6,313 bases of DNA from Anaerolineaceae bacterium (GTDB lineage Bacteria > Chloroflexota > Anaerolineae > Anaerolineales > Anaerolineaceae): contig JAQTMA010000188.1 of the NCBI GenBank assembly GCA_028714615.1, positions 1,667 to 7,979 on the forward strand, given 5' to 3'. The notes below the pieces were generated by a model. That model saw only the letters and a list, made by a program, of their open reading frames with translations. It was not told the DNA's origin and did not search any database. The position numbers were made by a program, and so were the translations under genes. Of this stretch, positions 5,790-6,313 are shown piece by piece. The first letter of the stretch is position 1, and each line of letters starts with the position of its first letter.

Positions 5790-5906
5790 CTATTTCTTCT
5801 TTTTGCGAAAGAAAGAAAAATACACAATGAAAGCGACTGCACCAATTCCGAAAATACCACTGCAAAGCTGGACCATTGCATCGGCTCGAGCAAAAGTGTT
5901 CTCCAT
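5790..5906 (-). CDS. 38-residue single-span membrane protein, easily missed by gene finders
   Basis: A near-perfect ribosome site, AAGGAGG, lies five bases before the ATG at 5906. The peptide starts MENTFARADAMVQLC, has one hydrophobic span at about 16-33 (SGIFGIGAVAFIVYFSFF) and ends RKKKK. By the positive-inside rule the N-terminus faces out and the lysine-rich tail is cytoplasmic. The stop is TAG, followed closely by an in-frame-independent TAA. It is the first gene of unit A, behind a 5' region with a terminator-like hairpin. Small single-span proteins of this kind often modulate a larger membrane partner; the four-span protein downstream is the obvious candidate, but that is inference. 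Confidence 0.75.
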   Translation of the reverse strand: MENTFARADAMVQLCSGIFGIGAVAFIVYFSFFRKKKK

Positions 5907-5972
5907 TGGATCCTCCTTAAGAAGCTTGTCTGGGAGTGATGGCTAATTTTGAAATTTTCAGTCGAAAAGGGT

Positions 5973-5998
5973 AAAAAACCTGAGGGGATCCTCCAGGT
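5973..5998 (-). terminator. Terminator-like hairpin in the leader of unit A
   Basis: On the minus strand ACCTGGAGG, loop ATCC, CCTCAGGT form an 8-bp stem with one bulged G, followed directly by a run of T (six T at 5978-5973, the first also pairing). This is a good intrinsic terminator, yet no minus-strand gene lies upstream of it: the region to the right encodes a divergent gene. It could attenuate unit A transcription or end a short RNA made from the divergent intergenic region. It lies 66 bases before the 38-residue gene. Confidence 0.55.
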
Positions 5999-6001
5999 GG
6001 T

Positions 6002-6053
6002 CGAGGAGTTAACGAAATTTTACAAACGAGGCGTTAAGTAATCGTGAATTTAC
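6002..6053. repeat. Imperfect direct repeats in the divergent intergenic region
   Basis: CGAGGAGTTAA (6002-6012) and CGAGGCGTTAA (6027-6037) differ at one base and lie 25 bases apart. Both are followed by an A/T-rich stretch ending in TTTAC (AAATTTTAC and GAATTTAC). TTAACG (6009-6014) and CGTTAA (6032-6037) also form an inverted pair. These could be regulator sites shared by unit A and the plus-strand gene. The rest of 5919-6162 holds no gene. TATGAT at 6116-6121 is a possible -10 box for the plus-strand gene, without a clear -35. Confidence 0.4.
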
Positions 6054-6162
6054 CCACACTCAAAAAAACCAATCTATAGAATCACCACTTCACGTTTTCT
6101 TCACACAACTACCGGTATGATTAATCCAACTCAATCTCAGAAAGACGAGGAGAGGTAATCAA

Positions 6163-6313
6163 ATGGACAATTCTTTGGCCGCACTTATCTCAGATCTACA
6201 GACCAAATCCTCCCTAAGTTTTCAGGGAGAACGGTTGCCAGAAGAGCAAACTGTCGTAAAGATAGGAGAAAATGGCAGCCCTGAAGCAATCCCTCACCTG
6301 GAAGAAGCGCTTC
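6163..6313 (+). CDS. Probable HEAT-repeat protein, N-terminal fragment (runs off right edge)
   Basis: The ATG at 6163 has a strong ribosome site, GAGGAGAGG, ending seven bases upstream, and the frame is open to the edge (50 codons). After a polar start (MDNSLAALISDLQTKSS) the sequence ends with IGENGSPEAIPHLEEAL (about 34-50). The G-x-P-E-A-I-P-x-L-x-x-A-L pattern is the first helix of a HEAT-like repeat, so the full protein is probably an alpha-solenoid binding scaffold, cytoplasmic as no signal peptide is present. It diverges from unit A and shares its intergenic region. With a single repeat visible the family call is moderate. Confidence 0.7.
   Translation, partial: MDNSLAALISDLQTKSSLSFQGERLPEEQTVVKIGENGSPEAIPHLEEAL

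Noticed and set aside
6073..6080. TCTATAGA as a -10 box for either strand
   Set aside because: No -35 hexamer lies at 16-18 bases on either strand.

Overview
The window looks like a chromosomal fragment of an uncultured bacterium of the Chloroflexota, most likely Anaerolineae. This is inferred from protein style: a secreted beta-helix protein opening with a YVSPGGSDSGDC / CRTIQYAVD module, and a PQQ-type beta-propeller on a T/P/S-rich linker behind a lipoprotein-like signal. There is no rRNA, tRNA, CRISPR array, transposase or phage gene. All but one of the genes are on the minus strand.

Reading the minus strand from right to left there are three units. Unit A (5906 to 3020) holds a 38-residue single-span membrane protein, a 154-residue four-span membrane protein, two doubtful mini-ORFs, a 91-residue soluble protein, a 474-residue exported PQQ-propeller protein and an 89-residue soluble protein. 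Most of these have clear Shine-Dalgarno sites and several junctions are tight. Apart from the propeller fold I recognise none of the families. Unit B (2891 to 742) is a self-regulated drug-efflux operon: a TetR-family repressor, an EmrE/Qac-type SMR transporter, a four-span and a roughly six-span membrane protein of unknown function, then a strong intrinsic terminator. Unit C (527 to the left edge) is the start of a secreted right-handed beta-helix protein. On the plus strand, a gene diverging from unit A begins at 6163 and runs off the right edge; it starts like a HEAT-repeat protein.

The clearest regulatory signal is in front of tetR. A perfect 28-bp palindrome sits inside a near-consensus sigma-70 promoter (TTGACA, 17 bp, TATACT) whose predicted start point falls on or next to the ATG, with no Shine-Dalgarno. 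This implies autorepression and a leaderless mRNA, and it moves the repressor start to 2855.

Other points of interest are an intrinsic-terminator-like hairpin in the leader of unit A (a possible attenuator or small-RNA end), imperfect direct repeats in the divergent intergenic region, and a 152-base gap at 5054-5205 tiled by two overlapping mini-ORFs with translational-coupling geometry. I see no proven new system. Unit A is the best candidate for undescribed biology.
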